Shown: positions 62,792 to 64,000 of the stretch, piece after piece | Position numbering within the stretch: position 1 is the first letter of the stretch | Layout of the letters: each line of letters starts with the position of its first letter | Assembly (NCBI GenBank): GCA_965237875.1 | Contig: CBDEGP010000002.1 | Location: forward strand, 1,984,001-2,048,000 | Length of the DNA stretch: 64,000 nt | Reading direction: 5' to 3' | From: DAOUJI01 sp965237875 | Lineage (GTDB): Bacteria > Chloroflexota > Dehalococcoidia > Lucifugimonadales > JAGWBF01 | Translations under genes and position numbers: made by a program | Notes under the pieces: model-generated | Databases searched by the model: none | The model's input: only the letters and a program-made list of their open reading frames with translations | What the model was told of the DNA's origin: nothing

Positions 62792-64000
62792 ATGGCCGAG
62801 TTTGATGTAGTTATCCGTGGTGGGACCGTAGTCGACGGCACAGGCATTCCCCGCATCCGCGCCGACGTTGGGATCAAGGATGGGCGGGTGGCCATGATCA
62901 GCGGCCGCATAATCGCAGGCGGCGCCAGGGAGTTGGATGCCAGCGGCTGCATTGTGGCTCCGGGGGCGGTAGACCTGCATACGCACTACGACGCGCAACT
63001 CAACTGGGACCCCTACGCATCCTTATCCGGGTGGTTTGGGGTAACCTCGCTGACCGTTGGACAATGCGGCTTCGGGTTTGCGCCGACGCGGCCCGAGGAC
63101 CGGGAACTGAACATGCGTATGATGAACCGCATCGAGGCGATACCTCTGGAGTCTATGCGCCAAGGGATGCGCTGGGACTGGGAGACGTTCCCTGAATACA
63201 TGGACAGCCTTGGCCGCCAGGGCCTGGGGGTAAACGTTGGCGCGCTGGTGCCCTTCTCGCCGTTGCGCGGCTACGTCTTGGGTATGATACCGGCCCGAGA
63301 ACGGACCTCCGTCACGGAGTCCGAACTAAACCAGATGAAACAGATCCTGCACGAATCCATGAAGGCCGGGGCGTTCGGGTTCTCCGCTGACAAGAACCTG
63401 GAGGACCGGCCGGAGGACGGCAGTTGGTTGCCCAGTCATGTGGCCTCTCCTGAGGAGTTCTACGCCCTATCCCAGGTTCTTGGCGAGTTCGGCGTGGGGC
63501 ACCTGGGATGGACCATCGGCATCTCCGACGATCGGGCAGGCCAGCGGGAAATGTTGGCGGAAATGGTCCGGATGAGCGGGCGCCCGTTGCACGTAGTCCT
63601 GGGAGACGATGAAGGCTACGAGTGGTTGAAAAAAGTCCGGGAAGAAGAGGGACTCCCCATCCTGGCACAACACGGTTCGGTGCCGACTGTCTCCGAGTTC
63701 AAGCTCTCCGAATACAATTTGTTCGACTACATGCCCAACTGGGTTCAGCCGCTGGTTGGCTCCAAAGAGGAGCGGATCGCCAAACTGTCTGAGGAAGGCG
63801 TCCGCGAAGGCATGAAGCGTGACGTTTTAGACCGACCACACCCCAGGACTGACTGGGCCCGATTGCAAGTGGTGGAGGTGGCCCTGGAGCGTAACCTTAA
63901 GTACGAGGGACTGTCCATCGCCGACATCGCTGAAGCCGAGGGCAAGCACCCGCTGGACGCTTTCTTGGACATTGCCCTGGACGAGGACCTGGAGACCGAG
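62792..64000 (+). CDS. N-acyl-D-amino-acid deacylase-like amidohydrolase (3' end beyond window)
   Basis: The first 403 codons of an amidohydrolase of the D-aminoacylase/urease superfamily. The start is VIRGGTVVDGTG, typical of these enzymes. The metal HTH motif lies at VDLHTHYDAQLNWDP (about residues 61-75), and a Cys ligand in SLTVGQCGFGFAP (about 95) is as in D-aminoacylase. Substrates include N-acyl-D-amino acids and other N-acyl or dipeptide compounds. GGAGG at 62780-62784 is spaced 7 from the ATG. It reads off the window with no stop seen. Reaction assigned to family level only. Confidence 0.9.
   Translation, partial: MAEFDVVIRGGTVVDGTGIPRIRADVGIKDGRVAMISGRIIAGGARELDASGCIVAPGAVDLHTHYDAQLNWDPYASLSGWFGVTSLTVGQCGFGFAPTRPEDRELNMRMMNRIEAIPLESMRQGMRWDWETFPEYMDSLGRQGLGVNVGALVPFSPLRGYVLGMIPARERTSVTESELNQMKQILHESMKAGAFGFSADKNLEDRPEDGSWLPSHVASPEEFYALSQVLGEFGVGHLGWTIGISDDRAGQREMLAEMVRMSGRPLHVVLGDDEGYEWLKKVREEEGLPILAQHGSVPTVSEFKLSEYNLFDYMPNWVQPLVGSKEERIAKLSEEGVREGMKRDVLDRPHPRTDWARLQVVEVALERNLKYEGLSIADIAEAEGKHPLDAFLDIALDEDLETE

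Overview
The window is GC-rich bacterial DNA. The best fit is an uncultivated Chloroflexota lineage, probably Dehalococcoidia of the SAR202 type. This rests on gene content: paired type III CoA-transferases, an enolase-superfamily enzyme, an LLM-class flavin oxidoreductase, NHL and SMP-30 propellers, small ABM-type monooxygenases and giant Calx-beta proteins. It is an inference; no rRNA or phylogenetic marker was tested.

The first 27 kb is metabolic. It opens with an oligopeptide-type ABC permease pair (61-1962), a membrane-anchored PQQ-like propeller, a DUF1800 protein and an NHL propeller. A compact acyl-CoA module follows (6610-10744): two CaiB/BaiF CoA-transferases, a thiolase-like protein without the usual cysteine, and a DUF35 Zn-ribbon/OB partner. 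A second ABC system (solute-binding lipoprotein plus two permeases, minus strand) lies next, then separately promoted genes for an SMP-30-like hydrolase, an SDR, a Zn alcohol dehydrogenase and a crotonase. A PT-repeat lipoprotein, plsC, cmk, PAP2 and cvpA genes follow. A minus-strand run at 24.2-28.0 kb holds a cupin, an enolase-superfamily enzyme, an NHL propeller, two ABM monooxygenases and a Nudix hydrolase.

From 28.1 to 37.7 kb the DNA is a mobile-element graveyard. A large serine recombinase abuts tRNA-Val(GAC) and takes its stop codon from inside the tRNA. Next come a 5'-truncated IS21-type istB, an IS1182-like scrap, a decapitated invertase, a Uma2 tail, an 889-residue FN3/Calx-beta protein, a 40-residue ORF with a strong hairpin, a scrap of a Calx/Ig protein, an esterase and IS3 debris.

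From 37.7 to 53.4 kb (minus strand) lies one giant secreted repeat protein of about 5,300 residues, now split into three frames by two short indels (a G8 run and a GC dinucleotide run). Its core is about fifteen 336-bp tandem units. A MarR regulator lies upstream, divergent from an unusual single-polypeptide histidine kinase plus OmpR-type response regulator with a leaderless-type promoter. A frameshifted degV follows it.

The last 6 kb holds a further degenerate repeat, a truncated ABM gene, a non-canonical SDR, an LLM oxidoreductase, an IS256 remnant, a Cys/Met-type PLP enzyme and the start of an N-acyl-D-amino-acid deacylase-like amidohydrolase that runs off the window.

Reading of the whole: a scavenging heterotroph importing peptides or organic oligomers and degrading carboxylic acids as CoA thioesters, with a recombination-prone island that carries giant cell-surface or secreted proteins.
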